Of a DNA stretch of 23,642 nt, positions 6,786-15,679 are shown piece after piece. The stretch's first letter is position 1; each line of letters starts with the position of its first letter. The translations under genes were made by a program, and so were the position numbers. The stretch lies in NCBI GenBank assembly GCA_945837185.1, contig CAMAMZ010000008.1, forward strand, positions 1 to 23,642, read 5' to 3'. Under the pieces are notes generated by a model that saw only the letters and a program-made list of their open reading frames with translations, had not been told where the DNA came from and made no database searches. This DNA is from an uncultured Bacteroidales bacterium (GTDB lineage Bacteria; Bacteroidota; Bacteroidia; Bacteroidales; Bacteroidaceae).

Positions 6786-7748
6786 TTATACGTAAGTTTC
6801 CAAGAACTTAATAGTACCCTCCACCTTCAGTGTTTGTGTGGTGGCAGGAATGAGCATCGACTCACCTGCCTGCAGTGAAACCGTGTTGCCCTCGTTGTCG
6901 GTGATGGTACCTTCGCCTTTCATGCCAATGAGAATTACGAAGCTGTCGAGCTCACTGTAGTCGAGTGTCATCGGTTCGTCTAAGTCGTATACAGCAGTGC
7001 TGAAATAGGGGCAGTTTACCAATGCAATTCCTTGGTTCTTCAATGGAGCATATTCGGTGCGATAGTTGCTTTCAACTTGATAGTTAATACATTCGGCGGC
7101 CTCTTTGGTGTGCAACTGACGATAGTTGCCATCCTTGTCCTTACGCTTGAAGTCGTAAATGCGATAGGTAACATCGCTTGTTTGTTGAATTTCCGCAAGG
7201 AAACATCCGGTACCAATGGCATGGATGCGACCAGCTGGCAAGAAGAAGCAGTCGCCTTCTTTCACAGCATACTGCGCCAGAGCCTCTGTGATGGTGTCAT
7301 CCTCCACCATTGCCTTATACTCTTCGGGAGTTATTTCCTTCTTTAAACCACTGTAGAGCTTGGCGTCGGGATCGGAGTCCATGATATACCACATCTCTGT
7401 CTTACCGCGTTCCTTGCCTTGTTTCTGGGCTATCTCATCAGTAGGATGCACTTGAATGGAAAGGTCCTGACGTGCGTCGATAAACTTGATGAGCAAAGGA
7501 AATTCATCTCCGAAACGCTCGTAGTTGGCTTTTCCTACCAGTTTCTCTTTCATGGTAGTAACCACATCGTTGAGAGAACGACCGGCAAACTCACCCTCCG
7601 TGACAGGTGTCTCATTGCCTTTCACACCCGATATTTCCCAACTTTCACCTACATTTTCCAAATTGTCGGTGAGGTGCTTGAACGGGATGATCTTATCGCC
7701 ACCCCAAAGAGTCTGCTTCAGCAGTGCTTTGAATTTTAATGGTCTCAT
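6786..7748 (-). CDS. manA: mannose-6-phosphate isomerase, class I
   Basis: This 320-residue cupin enzyme interconverts mannose-6-phosphate and fructose-6-phosphate, linking mannose use and GDP-sugar synthesis to glycolysis. Zinc ligands typical of type I PMI are visible: Q99 and H101 in QVHPTDE, E118 in KTEMWYI, and H176 in PAGRIHAIGTG. The catalytic arginine region is TYRIYDF (194-200). The protein is the short single-cupin-pair form common in Bacteroidota and Firmicutes, without the helical domain of the E. coli enzyme. It is the last gene of the dxs-trkA-trkH unit, 31 bp after trkH, and ends at a strong hairpin. The physiological reason for its place there is unclear. Confidence 0.92.
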   Translation of the reverse strand: MRPLKFKALLKQTLWGGDKIIPFKHLTDNLENVGESWEISGVKGNETPVTEGEFAGRSLNDVVTTMKEKLVGKANYERFGDEFPLLIKFIDARQDLSIQVHPTDEIAQKQGKERGKTEMWYIMDSDPDAKLYSGLKKEITPEEYKAMVEDDTITEALAQYAVKEGDCFFLPAGRIHAIGTGCFLAEIQQTSDVTYRIYDFKRKDKDGNYRQLHTKEAAECINYQVESNYRTEYAPLKNQGIALVNCPYFSTAVYDLDEPMTLDYSELDSFVILIGMKGEGTITDNEGNTVSLQAGESMLIPATTQTLKVEGTIKFLETYV

Positions 7749-7779
7749 ACTTTTCTGTTTTTTAAGTTTATCAATAGAC

Positions 7780-9237
7780 TTAATTCTTCTTCCAAAAAGC
7801 AGGGGTCAAAATGACCAAAACGGTGAATATTTCCAAACGTCCAACAAGCATCATCATGGAACAGAGCCATTTGGCTGTATCGGAGAGCATGCTCCACGAC
7901 ATTGTAGGACCAATTTCCAATCCTAACGAAGGCCCCACATTGCCAATGCAACTCAATGAGATAGTGAGCGCGTTGGTATAGTCAATGCCGCACAGCATCA
8001 TGGCAAAGGCTACGAGAACGAGAATGCCTACATAGATGGACAAAAATGCAAGCAGTGTGACGCGGTTCTGCATAGGAACATTTACCTTGTTTATTTTTAG
8101 TGGCAATACCGCATTGGGATGGAGTATCTGGTGCATTTCGTTGCGTATCACTTTCAGAATCATCAAACCACGCACACATTTAAAGGCACCGCTGGTGGAA
8201 CTGGAGCAACCTCCCATGAACATGCAGCCTGCCAATACCACCCAAGTGGCGTGTGGCCATTTTGCCGCATCGTCGCTAAACAAACCTGTGGTGGTTATGA
8301 AGTTCACGGTTTGGAAGACAGCACTTCTAAAGGCATGTTCCACATCATATCCGTTGTGCTGTATGAGTTGCCATGCAATGAAGATAGTGGAGATAGCAAT
8401 GATAGCGACATAGAACCTAAACTCAGCGTTGCGCAGCAAATCCTTGACCTGCAGTTTGGCTACTGAGAAATAAAGTAAGGTGAAGTTGATACCGGAAAGG
8501 AAGCAGAAAAACGTGCTTACATATTCCAATGCAGGTGACTGGAATGTGGCTATACTGGAGTTGTAGATGGCAAAGCCGCCCGTTGCTGTTGTTGTCATGC
8601 TATAGTTGATGCTCTCCCACCAGTTCATGCCAAAGAGCATGAAACAGCCGAAACAGCTAATGGTCAGTATGAGATATACCATCCAAATCCATTTTGCACT
8701 CATGGAAAGTCGTGGATGCAGTTTTGTTCGGATGGGGCCTGTTGCTTCCGCTGCAAACACTTTCGTTGAGCCTCCAACCATAGAGGGTAGTACTGCAATG
8801 GTGAAGAAGACAATACCCAATCCGCCTATCCATTGAGTGAACGAACGCCAAAAAAGCAATCCGTGTGGCAAGCGTTCCACATCGTCGATTACGGAAGCTC
8901 CTGTTGTGGAAAATCCCGACATGGTTTCAAAATAGGCATCTGTGAAGTTGGTGATATAGCCACTGATGAGGAAAGGAAAAGTTCCAAAGAAACTAAATAC
9001 AATCCACGACAAGGAAACTACCAGATAGGCATCTTTGCGCGACAAAGTGTTGTTGGCATTTCGTCCCCAAAGTCTGAATATGAATCCAAAGAACCAAATG
9101 GAGATGATGGAGACGAGAAAGGCAAAGCTATCCGACTCCTTGAAATAGACAGCCACTCCCAAGCAGATGGTCATCAACAGCGCTTCGATGAACAAGAGCG
9201 ATCCGATAATCTTACTAATGATTCGCCAGTTAATCAT
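7780..9237 (-). CDS. trkH: Trk-type K+ uptake channel subunit
   Basis: This 485-residue inner-membrane protein is the pore of a Trk/Ktr potassium uptake system. It has the fourfold membrane-pore-membrane repeat, with one selectivity glycine per pore loop: STTGAS (110-115), TATGGF (218-222), TTTGLF (315-320) and GNVGPS (432-437). FTQWIGGLGIVFF (133-145) and MGGCSSSTSGAFK (341-353) are strongly conserved TrkH segments. The C-terminal LVGRLEIFTVLVILTPAFW is the usual ending. The ATG overlaps the trkA stop in an ATGA, so channel and regulatory subunit are translationally coupled and probably made in fixed ratio. The 485-residue length fits TrkH rather than the shorter KtrB. Confidence 0.93.
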   Translation of the reverse strand: MINWRIISKIIGSLLFIEALLMTICLGVAVYFKESDSFAFLVSIISIWFFGFIFRLWGRNANNTLSRKDAYLVVSLSWIVFSFFGTFPFLISGYITNFTDAYFETMSGFSTTGASVIDDVERLPHGLLFWRSFTQWIGGLGIVFFTIAVLPSMVGGSTKVFAAEATGPIRTKLHPRLSMSAKWIWMVYLILTISCFGCFMLFGMNWWESINYSMTTTATGGFAIYNSSIATFQSPALEYVSTFFCFLSGINFTLLYFSVAKLQVKDLLRNAEFRFYVAIIAISTIFIAWQLIQHNGYDVEHAFRSAVFQTVNFITTTGLFSDDAAKWPHATWVVLAGCMFMGGCSSSTSGAFKCVRGLMILKVIRNEMHQILHPNAVLPLKINKVNVPMQNRVTLLAFLSIYVGILVLVAFAMMLCGIDYTNALTISLSCIGNVGPSLGLEIGPTMSWSMLSDTAKWLCSMMMLVGRLEIFTVLVILTPAFWKKN

Positions 9238-10577
9238 AAGAAGAGTTTCTCCATCTTTTTCATGTTTGTATTATGGCAGAATACCATGACAGTATCGCCT
9301 GCCTCTATCTGTGTGCTACCGGATACGAGCATCCCTTCCTCATTGCGGACAAGACCACCGATGGTGACACCTTTGGGCAAGTCTAAATCCTTCACTTGTT
9401 TTTGAGTTATCTTCGAACCGGGTTTTGCCACCATCTCTGCCACATCGGCATTTGCCGACATCAGGAAGGTGATGTTCAGCACATCGGCATCAAGCATCAT
9501 TTGGTAGATGCGGCTGGCTGCAATGGCTTTCTTGTTGATGATAGTACCAATGTCTAAACTTTCAGCCATGCTGACATAGTCTATGTTCTCTACCATGGCC
9601 ACGGTTTTTCGCACTCCCATGCGCTTGGCTGTGAGGCATGCTAGGATATTCGTTTCTGCATTGCCGGTAAGTGCCACAAAAGCTTGGGTGTTGCTGATAT
9701 TCTCTTCTGTCAGGAGGGATGTGTCTCTGCCGTCACCGTTAATCACCAACGTATCACTATTCTCCAGCAATTCATTCAAACGCTCGCAACGGTCGGCGTT
9801 AATCTCCAGAATCTTCACATCCATATATTTAGGCATGGAACGAACCGCATTGACAGCTGTCTTTCCGCCGCCCATAATCATCACATTCTTTACATCAACA
9901 TAATTCTCCTTTCCCACAATCTTGCGGATGTATGGAATATATTGTCGGGTGGTCATGAAATAAGCCAAATCGTAAAGTTTCAGTTCATCATTACCTCCGG
10001 GTATGATGGTTTCCTTTCCCCGTTTGATAGCTACCACATGATACGGGTCTTTTGGACCGCAAAGGTTTTTGAGCGGTTCGTTGAGGATTTCACATCCTTC
10101 ACGCAACTTGATGCCTAACATGACCAAGGCTCCGTTGTGTACATCCCACCGCTGTCGGACCCACGACATCTTCAAGCCGTTGTTGATGTCGCGGGCAGCC
10201 AGTGCTTCCGGATAAATCAAACTGTCAATACCTAACGAACGGATTAGTTCTTCTGAATCTTCTGCTATGTATTCCGAATTGTCAATGCGCGCTACAGTTT
10301 TCTTTGCTCCCAAAGCTTTGGCAAGCATACAGCTTGTCATGTTGAGACTTTGGTCGGGTGTAACGGCAATATACAAATCTGTATGCGCGATGCCGGCTTC
10401 TTTCAAGGCTCGTATGCTTTCGGGCGAGGCTTCTACGGTCATGAGATCATAGTCGCTGCCTATTTGTGCCAGTCGATCGGGATCTTTATCAATAATTGTA
10501 ATGTCTTCGTGATTGCGCGAAAGCAATCTTGCCAAATGTGTACCTATGGCATAAGCTCCTGTGATGATGATTTTCAT
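9234..10577 (-). CDS. trkA: Trk system K+ transporter regulatory subunit
   Basis: This 447-residue cytoplasmic protein is a tandem RCK protein with two nucleotide-binding (RCK_N) and two RCK_C domains, in the order N-C-N-C. The first Rossmann loop is GAYAIG (7-12) with D30 at the end of beta-2. Its second glycine is replaced by tyrosine. The second is GGGKTA (236-241) with E258. The last 80 residues (NITFLMSANADVAEMV...TQIEAGDTVMVF) are an RCK_C domain. It gates TrkH in response to NAD(H) or ATP/ADP. The start codon overlaps the dxs stop (ATGA) and its stop overlaps the trkH start, so it is embedded in a coupled operon. Confidence 0.93.
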   Translation of the reverse strand: MKIIITGAYAIGTHLARLLSRNHEDITIIDKDPDRLAQIGSDYDLMTVEASPESIRALKEAGIAHTDLYIAVTPDQSLNMTSCMLAKALGAKKTVARIDNSEYIAEDSEELIRSLGIDSLIYPEALAARDINNGLKMSWVRQRWDVHNGALVMLGIKLREGCEILNEPLKNLCGPKDPYHVVAIKRGKETIIPGGNDELKLYDLAYFMTTRQYIPYIRKIVGKENYVDVKNVMIMGGGKTAVNAVRSMPKYMDVKILEINADRCERLNELLENSDTLVINGDGRDTSLLTEENISNTQAFVALTGNAETNILACLTAKRMGVRKTVAMVENIDYVSMAESLDIGTIINKKAIAASRIYQMMLDADVLNITFLMSANADVAEMVAKPGSKITQKQVKDLDLPKGVTIGGLVRNEEGMLVSGSTQIEAGDTVMVFCHNTNMKKMEKLFL

Positions 10578-12529
10578 TTGTGTGCCTCCCCTACTGTGTT
10601 ATGGCTGCTGTTGTGAGACGACGGTAGCGTGTGTGTCGTGTCGAGGATAACCTTCTTGATATTTTCCTTGTCGATGCCTACCATGTGCATCTGTTCCTTG
10701 ACAGTGGCATGTTCAACAAATTTGTCTGGAAGTCCCAGGCGTTGTATGGTGCAAGTATAATGATGGTCTGACATCCATTCCAAGACAGCAGAGCCCATTC
10801 CTCCCACACGGATACCATCTTCAATGGTGATAACGTGCGAAAAAGCCTTGCCCACTTCGTGCAGAATTGTTTCGTCCAAGGGCTTGGCAAAGCGCATGTC
10901 GTAATGGGCAATGGAAATGGCTGTTTCTTCTTCCAATTCACGAATTGCCTCAGCGGCCTCATTCCCAATAGGTCCCAAGGTTAGCACCGCTATATCCTTT
11001 CCTTCGTGCAGTTTTTTTCCTGTTCCCACCTCAATGGCTTCCAATGGGCATCGCCAGTCTTGAAGAATGCCATGCCCCCTGGGATAGCGAATGACAAAGG
11101 TACCCATGTCGGGTAGTTGGGCAGTATACATCATGCGCCGCAATTCGTTCTCATTCAAGGGAGAACATATTGTCAGATTGGGAATGGGTCGCAATGCCGC
11201 GATATCGAAAGCGCCATGATGGGTTGGTCCGTCTTCGCCTACTAATCCGGCCCTGTCAAGACAGAGCACTACCGGAAGATTCAGCATGGCCACATCATGG
11301 ATGATATTATCGTAAGCCCTTTGGGCAAAAGCACTATAGATGTTGCAGAATGGAAGCATGCCGTCTTTTGCCATACCTCCAGAGAATGTTACGGCGTGTC
11401 CTTCGGCAATGCCCACATCGAAGGCTCTGTCTGGCATTTCGCGCATCAGAATATTCATGGAGCAACCTGTAGGCATGGCAGGAGTGACACCCACGATGCG
11501 TGGATTCTTTTTGGCAAGTTCCAACAGGGTCTCTCCAAAAACATCCTGGTATTTGAGTGGCAATTCTGCTCCATGCTCCGCATGTCGTTCGCCTGTTTGA
11601 GGGTTGAACTTGCCGGGGGCATGCCATATTGTCGCTTCTTTTTCCGCCGGCTCATACCCCTTTCCTTTCACGGTGTGCAGATGCAGCAGTTTAGGTCCTC
11701 GCATCTCCTTGAGTTGGCGCATCATGCGCACAATGTTCTTCACGTCGTGCCCGTCGAAAGGACCGAAATAACGGATGTTCATCCCTTCGAAGATATTCTG
11801 CTGGTGACTCAATACCGATTTGATGGCATTGTTGAGTCGTATAAGCCCTTTCCTGCGCTCTTCGCTCAGATAGCCTTTGGCATGAAGCCATTGCGAGGCC
11901 TTAAACCGCAGGCGGTTGTATGTTTCGTTGGTGTCGAGGTTAAGCAGATATTTCTCCATACCTCCCACGGCACGATCAATACTCATGTCGTTGTCGTTGA
12001 GCACAATAAGCAGGTCGTTAGGACTTGACGATACGTTATTGAGCCCTTCAAAAGCAAGGCCACCGCTCATGGCACCATCTCCTATCACAGCTACTACATG
12101 ACGGTTGTTCTCACCTGTTTTCTTGGCGGCAACAGCCATTCCCAATGCCATTGAAATGGAGTTGGAAGCATGGCCGCAAATGCTGGTGTCGTATTCGCTC
12201 TCCAAGGGTGAAGGGAAGGGGCGTATGCCACCTTTCTTGCGGTTGGTGCAAAACACATCCCTTCTGCCGGTGAGAATCTTATGACCATACGCCTGATGCC
12301 CAACATCCCATACGATGCGGTCATAAGGGGTGTTGAAAACGTAATGTAAAGCCACGGTAATCTCTACTACGCCAAGGCTTGATGCAAAATGTCCGGGATT
12401 AACCGACACTTCGTCGATGATGTCCTGTCGCAATTCTCCGCAAACTATCGGCAACTGGTCGACGGTTAGTTTCCGTAAATCTGCAGGTTCCTTTATCTGG
12501 CTGAGCAATCCAAACTTCTCCTTATCCAC
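10574..12529 (-). CDS. dxs: 1-deoxy-D-xylulose-5-phosphate synthase
   Basis: This 651-residue thiamine diphosphate enzyme condenses pyruvate and glyceraldehyde-3-phosphate, the first step of the MEP route to isoprenoids, thiamine and pyridoxal. The ThDP/Mg site is GDGAMSGG (150-157) closed by NDND (178-181). H46-x-A49 lies in NPGHFASSLG. The catalytic glutamate is E376 in GIAEGHAV, and the DRAGLVGEDGPTHHG signature is at 425-439. The length is slightly above the usual 620-640, owing to a polar serine/histidine-rich tail (TLPSSHNSSHNTVGEAHK) that overlaps the trkA start. It is the promoter-proximal gene of dxs-trkA-trkH-manA. It has a leader of about 100 nt in which I see no TPP riboswitch. 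Confidence 0.95.
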   Translation of the reverse strand: MDKEKFGLLSQIKEPADLRKLTVDQLPIVCGELRQDIIDEVSVNPGHFASSLGVVEITVALHYVFNTPYDRIVWDVGHQAYGHKILTGRRDVFCTNRKKGGIRPFPSPLESEYDTSICGHASNSISMALGMAVAAKKTGENNRHVVAVIGDGAMSGGLAFEGLNNVSSSPNDLLIVLNDNDMSIDRAVGGMEKYLLNLDTNETYNRLRFKASQWLHAKGYLSEERRKGLIRLNNAIKSVLSHQQNIFEGMNIRYFGPFDGHDVKNIVRMMRQLKEMRGPKLLHLHTVKGKGYEPAEKEATIWHAPGKFNPQTGERHAEHGAELPLKYQDVFGETLLELAKKNPRIVGVTPAMPTGCSMNILMREMPDRAFDVGIAEGHAVTFSGGMAKDGMLPFCNIYSAFAQRAYDNIIHDVAMLNLPVVLCLDRAGLVGEDGPTHHGAFDIAALRPIPNLTICSPLNENELRRMMYTAQLPDMGTFVIRYPRGHGILQDWRCPLEAIEVGTGKKLHEGKDIAVLTLGPIGNEAAEAIRELEEETAISIAHYDMRFAKPLDETILHEVGKAFSHVITIEDGIRVGGMGSAVLEWMSDHHYTCTIQRLGLPDKFVEHATVKEQMHMVGIDKENIKKVILDTTHTLPSSHNSSHNTVGEAHK

Positions 12530-12634
12530 GTTCCTATACTGTTTTTGTTAGGTTGGTTTCTTGCACTCCTTTCATCCCTTATGCTCTCTGCGGAAGACAT
12601 AAAGGCTGTTGCCTGTAGCAATTATATTTGTCCG

Positions 12635-12665
12635 CAAAGTTAACTTAAAAAATCGATTAAACGAA
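12635..12665 (-). promoter_or_regulatory. promoter of the dxs-trkA-trkH-manA operon
   Basis: On the minus strand TAACTTTG (12642-12635) is an exact -7 box. It is preceded after 19 bp by TTCG (12665-12662), a weak -33 box. The same TAACTTTG octamer serves nhaD and metY. Transcription would start about 100 bp before the dxs ATG. Confidence 0.55.
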
Positions 12666-12765
12666 GAGAATAGCAATTAATTATTTGTTTGGGCTATGAT
12701 AAAAACAGTTTGATGTCGTATGGGGAGGGGGTATGGCCATGACTGTACATGCTGACACCTGCCCT

Positions 12766-12816
12766 GTTTTCACGCCCTGTTTCCTGCTGCGGGAGCTTGC
12801 CAAAAAGCGTGAAAAC
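12766..12816. repeat. 10-bp inverted repeat in a GC-rich intergenic block (REP-like)
   Basis: GTTTTCACGC (12766-12775) and GCGTGAAAAC (12807-12816) are exact reverse complements with 31 bases between them, including a small TCC/GGA inner stem. The surrounding block of about 12718-12820 is richer in G+C than the A+T-rich flanks. It lies between two promoters and codes for nothing recognisable. It could be a dispersed palindromic repeat, a terminator or a small structured RNA. Confidence 0.45.
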
Positions 12817-12854
12817 GACGAAACATATAGCACCTTAATTAAAAAAGATAAAAT

Positions 12855-12888
12855 TTTCCGCCACTTTCGTTTTTTTTTCATACATTTG
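12855..12888 (+). promoter_or_regulatory. promoter of the lysS operon
   Basis: TACATTTG at 12881-12888 is an exact TAnnTTTG -7 box. TTTC at 12855-12858 is a near -33 match at 22 bp. The ATG at 12922 is 33 bp downstream, so the leader is short. This supports the downstream LysRS start rather than the longer frame. Confidence 0.55.
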
Positions 12889-12921
12889 CACATTAGAACA
12901 AATCGTATCGAAATAGAAAGT

Positions 12922-14658
12922 ATGAACATATTAGAACTTAGTGAACAGGAAATTGTCCGCAGGCAGTGTTTGGAAGAACTTAAGCAGATGGGCATCGACC
13001 CTTATCCCGCAGCGGAGTTTCCCACCGATGCATTTTCTACAGATATAAGAGATAACTTTATAGAAGGAGAGGAACGGGAAGTGACCGTTGCCGGACGCTT
13101 GATGAGCCGTCGTGTGATGGGAAAGGCAAGCTTTGCGGAACTTCAGGACTCCAAGGGAAGAATGCAGGTGTATATCACCCGTGATGATATTTGCCCAGGC
13201 GAAAATAAGGACTTATATAATAAGGTGTTCAAGAAACTGATGGACATCGGTGACTTCGTTGGGGTGAAGGGCTTTGTGTTCCGTACGCAAACCGGTGAAA
13301 TCAGTGTGCACGCAAAAGAACTTGTGTTGTTGAGCAAGAGCCTCAAGCCTCTGCCTATCGTAAAATATAAGGATGGCGTGGCCTATGACAAGTTTGATGA
13401 CCCTGAACTTCGTTATCGTCAGCGCTACGTTGACCTTGTGGTGAATGAAGGGGTGAAAGATACTTTCTTGAAACGCGCTACGGTGTTGCGCACGATGCGT
13501 AGATTCTTTGATGAGGCTGGCTATACAGAGGTGGAAACGCCTATATTGCAAAGCATTGCCGGTGGTGCCAGTGCCCGTCCGTTCATTACACATTTCAATG
13601 CGTTGAATATAGATATGTATATGCGTATTGCCACAGAGCTCTATCTGAAACGTTTGATTGTAGGTGGCTTTGAGGGTGTGTATGAAATAGGTAAGAACTT
13701 CCGCAATGAAGGTATGGACCGTTTCCACAATCCTGAGTTTACCTGTATGGAGCTTTATGTGCAGTATAAGGACTACAATTGGATGATGTCGTTCACAGAG
13801 CGCTTGCTCGAAACAATCTGTACAGAGGTGAACGGTAAGCCGGAGGTGATGGTAGGAGATAAGGTGATTAGTTTTAAAGCGCCTTTCCGTCGGCTCCCTA
13901 TCCTCGATGCCATCAAGGAGAAAACGGGCTATGACCTCTATGGCAAGAGTGAAGAAGAGATTAGGCACATTGCTGTCGATGAGTTGAAGATGGAAACCAT
14001 CGACGAAAGTTTTGGAAAAGGTAAACTCATTGATGAAATATTCGGAGAGTATTGCGAAGGCACCTATGTGCAACCTACCTTTATCATCGATTATCCTGTG
14101 GAAATGAGTCCGCTCACCAAGATGCATCGCAGCAAACCCGGACTCACAGAGCGCTTTGAACTGATGGTGAACGGTAAGGAATTGGCCAATGCCTATTCTG
14201 AGTTGAACGACCCGATAGACCAGGAAGAACGCTTTAAGGAGCAGATGCGTTTGGCTGATAAGGGCGATGATGAAGCCATGGTGATTGATCGCGACTTCCT
14301 GCGCGCCCTTCAGTATGGTATGCCACCTACCAGTGGTATCGGTATCGGCATCGACCGTTTGGTGATGCTGATGACAGGGAAAGAGTATATTCAGGAAGTG
14401 ATGCTGTTTCCGCAGATGAAACCTGAGGCGCGCATACCGCAAAGCAGCGTCAAGGAATGGGAAGCCATTGGTGTTCCGGAAGATGAAGTGTATGTGCTGC
14501 GTAAGGCCGGATTCAATCTTCTTACTGATTTATGTGGCCAAAAGGCACAGGGTGTGCAACAGAAACTGGGCGAGGTGCACAAAAAATACAAACTCGACTT
14601 CGAAAAGCCTACTGTGGCCGATATAGAGGCTTGGATAGGAAAAGTAGAAGGAATGTGA
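12922..14658 (+). CDS. lysS: lysyl-tRNA synthetase, class II
   Basis: This 578-residue enzyme charges tRNA-Lys. An N-terminal OB-fold anticodon domain (about 50-170, VAGRLMSRRVMGKASFAELQD) precedes the class II core. In the core, motif 2 is NFRNEGMDRFHNPEF (R261) and motif 3 is GIGIGIDRLVM (R479). From about residue 494 there is an extension of roughly 80 residues (VYVLRKAGFNLLTDLCGQKAQGVQQKL...), absent from the E. coli enzyme but usual in Bacteroidota LysRS. I chose ATG 12922, giving MNILELSEQEIVRRQ, because this is the family's usual beginning and the promoter lies just upstream. An in-frame ATG at 12733 would add 63 unlike residues. It is first in a long plus-strand gene string, with gpsA 11 bp downstream. 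Confidence 0.95.
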   Translation: MNILELSEQEIVRRQCLEELKQMGIDPYPAAEFPTDAFSTDIRDNFIEGEEREVTVAGRLMSRRVMGKASFAELQDSKGRMQVYITRDDICPGENKDLYNKVFKKLMDIGDFVGVKGFVFRTQTGEISVHAKELVLLSKSLKPLPIVKYKDGVAYDKFDDPELRYRQRYVDLVVNEGVKDTFLKRATVLRTMRRFFDEAGYTEVETPILQSIAGGASARPFITHFNALNIDMYMRIATELYLKRLIVGGFEGVYEIGKNFRNEGMDRFHNPEFTCMELYVQYKDYNWMMSFTERLLETICTEVNGKPEVMVGDKVISFKAPFRRLPILDAIKEKTGYDLYGKSEEEIRHIAVDELKMETIDESFGKGKLIDEIFGEYCEGTYVQPTFIIDYPVEMSPLTKMHRSKPGLTERFELMVNGKELANAYSELNDPIDQEERFKEQMRLADKGDDEAMVIDRDFLRALQYGMPPTSGIGIGIDRLVMLMTGKEYIQEVMLFPQMKPEARIPQSSVKEWEAIGVPEDEVYVLRKAGFNLLTDLCGQKAQGVQQKLGEVHKKYKLDFEKPTVADIEAWIGKVEGM

Positions 14659-14669
14659 TATTCTGACCC

Positions 14670-15665
14670 ATGTACAATATAGGAAGGACAGCCATTATAG
14701 GTGGCGGATCTTGGGCGACGGCTATCGCCAAAATAGTGATAGACCATACGCACCATATCGGATGGTACATGCGCAGGGATGACCGTATAGAAGATTTTAA
14801 ACGTACGGGACATAATCCTGCCTACTTGACAAGTGTGCGTTTTAATGTCGACGAGATAGGATTCTCTTCTGATATAAACAAGATAGTGGAGGCGTACGAC
14901 ACATTGGTGTTCGTGACGCCCTCGCCCTATCTGAAAAACCACCTCAAGAAACTCAAGACACGCATCAAAGACAAGCTTATCATAACAGCCATAAAGGGTA
15001 TTGTGCCTGATGAAAACCTTGTGTGTTCTGAGTATTTCCATCAGGTCTATGATGTGCCTTATGAGAATCTTGCCGTCATAGGAGGTCCTTCGCATGCTGA
15101 GGAGGTGGCATTGCAACGGTTGTCTTACCTTACTGTTGGGTGCGCTGACTTGGAGAAGGCGAGTGCCTTTACCGAAGTGCTCTCTTCGGAATTTATCAAA
15201 ACGAAGGTGGCATCAGACGTGATAGGTATAGAATATTCTTCCGTGTTGAAGAATGTATATGCCATAGCAGCCGGAATATGTTCCGGTTTGAAGTATGGCG
15301 ACAATTTTCAGGCGGTTCTGATGGCGAACGCTGTGCAGGAGATGAACCGCTTTCTTACCGCTGTACATCCCATAGACCGCAACGTATATGACAGTGTTTA
15401 CTTGGGTGACCTTTTGGTGACGGGATATTCCAACTTCTCACGTAACCGCACGTTCGGCACGATGATAGGCAAGGGCTATAGCGTGAAGAGTGCGCAGATA
15501 GAGATGGAGATGATAGCAGAAGGCTATTTCGGTACGAAGTGTATGAAGGAAATCAACCGCCACATGCACGTGAATATGCCCATCCTCGATGCTGTGTACA
15601 ACATTCTCTACGAAAGAATCAATCCACAAATAGAAATCAAATTATTAACCGATAGTTTTAGATAA
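14670..15665 (+). CDS. gpsA: glycerol-3-phosphate dehydrogenase [NAD(P)+]
   Basis: This 331-residue cytosolic enzyme reduces dihydroxyacetone phosphate to sn-glycerol-3-phosphate, the backbone for phospholipids. The dinucleotide-binding loop is GGGSWATA (11-18). A conserved lysine lies in ITAIKG (K109), followed by IGGPSHAEE (137-145) and the catalytic lysine K194 in YSSVLKNVYAIAAG. Length and motif spacing are normal. The start is the first ATG after the lysS stop, 11 bp away, with no clear Shine-Dalgarno. That is usual in this phylum. pgi follows after 14 bp, so it sits inside the operon. Confidence 0.93.
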   Translation: MYNIGRTAIIGGGSWATAIAKIVIDHTHHIGWYMRRDDRIEDFKRTGHNPAYLTSVRFNVDEIGFSSDINKIVEAYDTLVFVTPSPYLKNHLKKLKTRIKDKLIITAIKGIVPDENLVCSEYFHQVYDVPYENLAVIGGPSHAEEVALQRLSYLTVGCADLEKASAFTEVLSSEFIKTKVASDVIGIEYSSVLKNVYAIAAGICSGLKYGDNFQAVLMANAVQEMNRFLTAVHPIDRNVYDSVYLGDLLVTGYSNFSRNRTFGTMIGKGYSVKSAQIEMEMIAEGYFGTKCMKEINRHMHVNMPILDAVYNILYERINPQIEIKLLTDSFR

Positions 15666-15679
15666 TAAATTCACATACA

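Larger units (their letters stand above)
12530..12921. other. 392-bp divergent intergenic region between dxs and lysS
   Basis: There is no convincing gene here. The region holds the dxs leader, the dxs promoter (12635-12665, minus), a GC-richer segment of about 100 bp with a 10-bp inverted repeat (12766-12816), and the lysS promoter (12855-12888, plus). The lysS frame stays open back to 12733, but that extension is not like LysRS and contains the promoter, so I treat it as non-coding. Confidence 0.6.

Noticed and set aside
12623..12630. TATATTTG on the plus strand as a lysS promoter -7 box
   Set aside because: No TTTG-like -33 box lies at 19-21 bp, it overlaps the dxs promoter, and a better placed -7 box exists at 12881-12888.
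13213..14442. A 409-codon open frame antisense to lysS
   Set aside because: It lies wholly inside the well-supported lysS gene and its translation has no recognisable domain. It is a codon-bias shadow.
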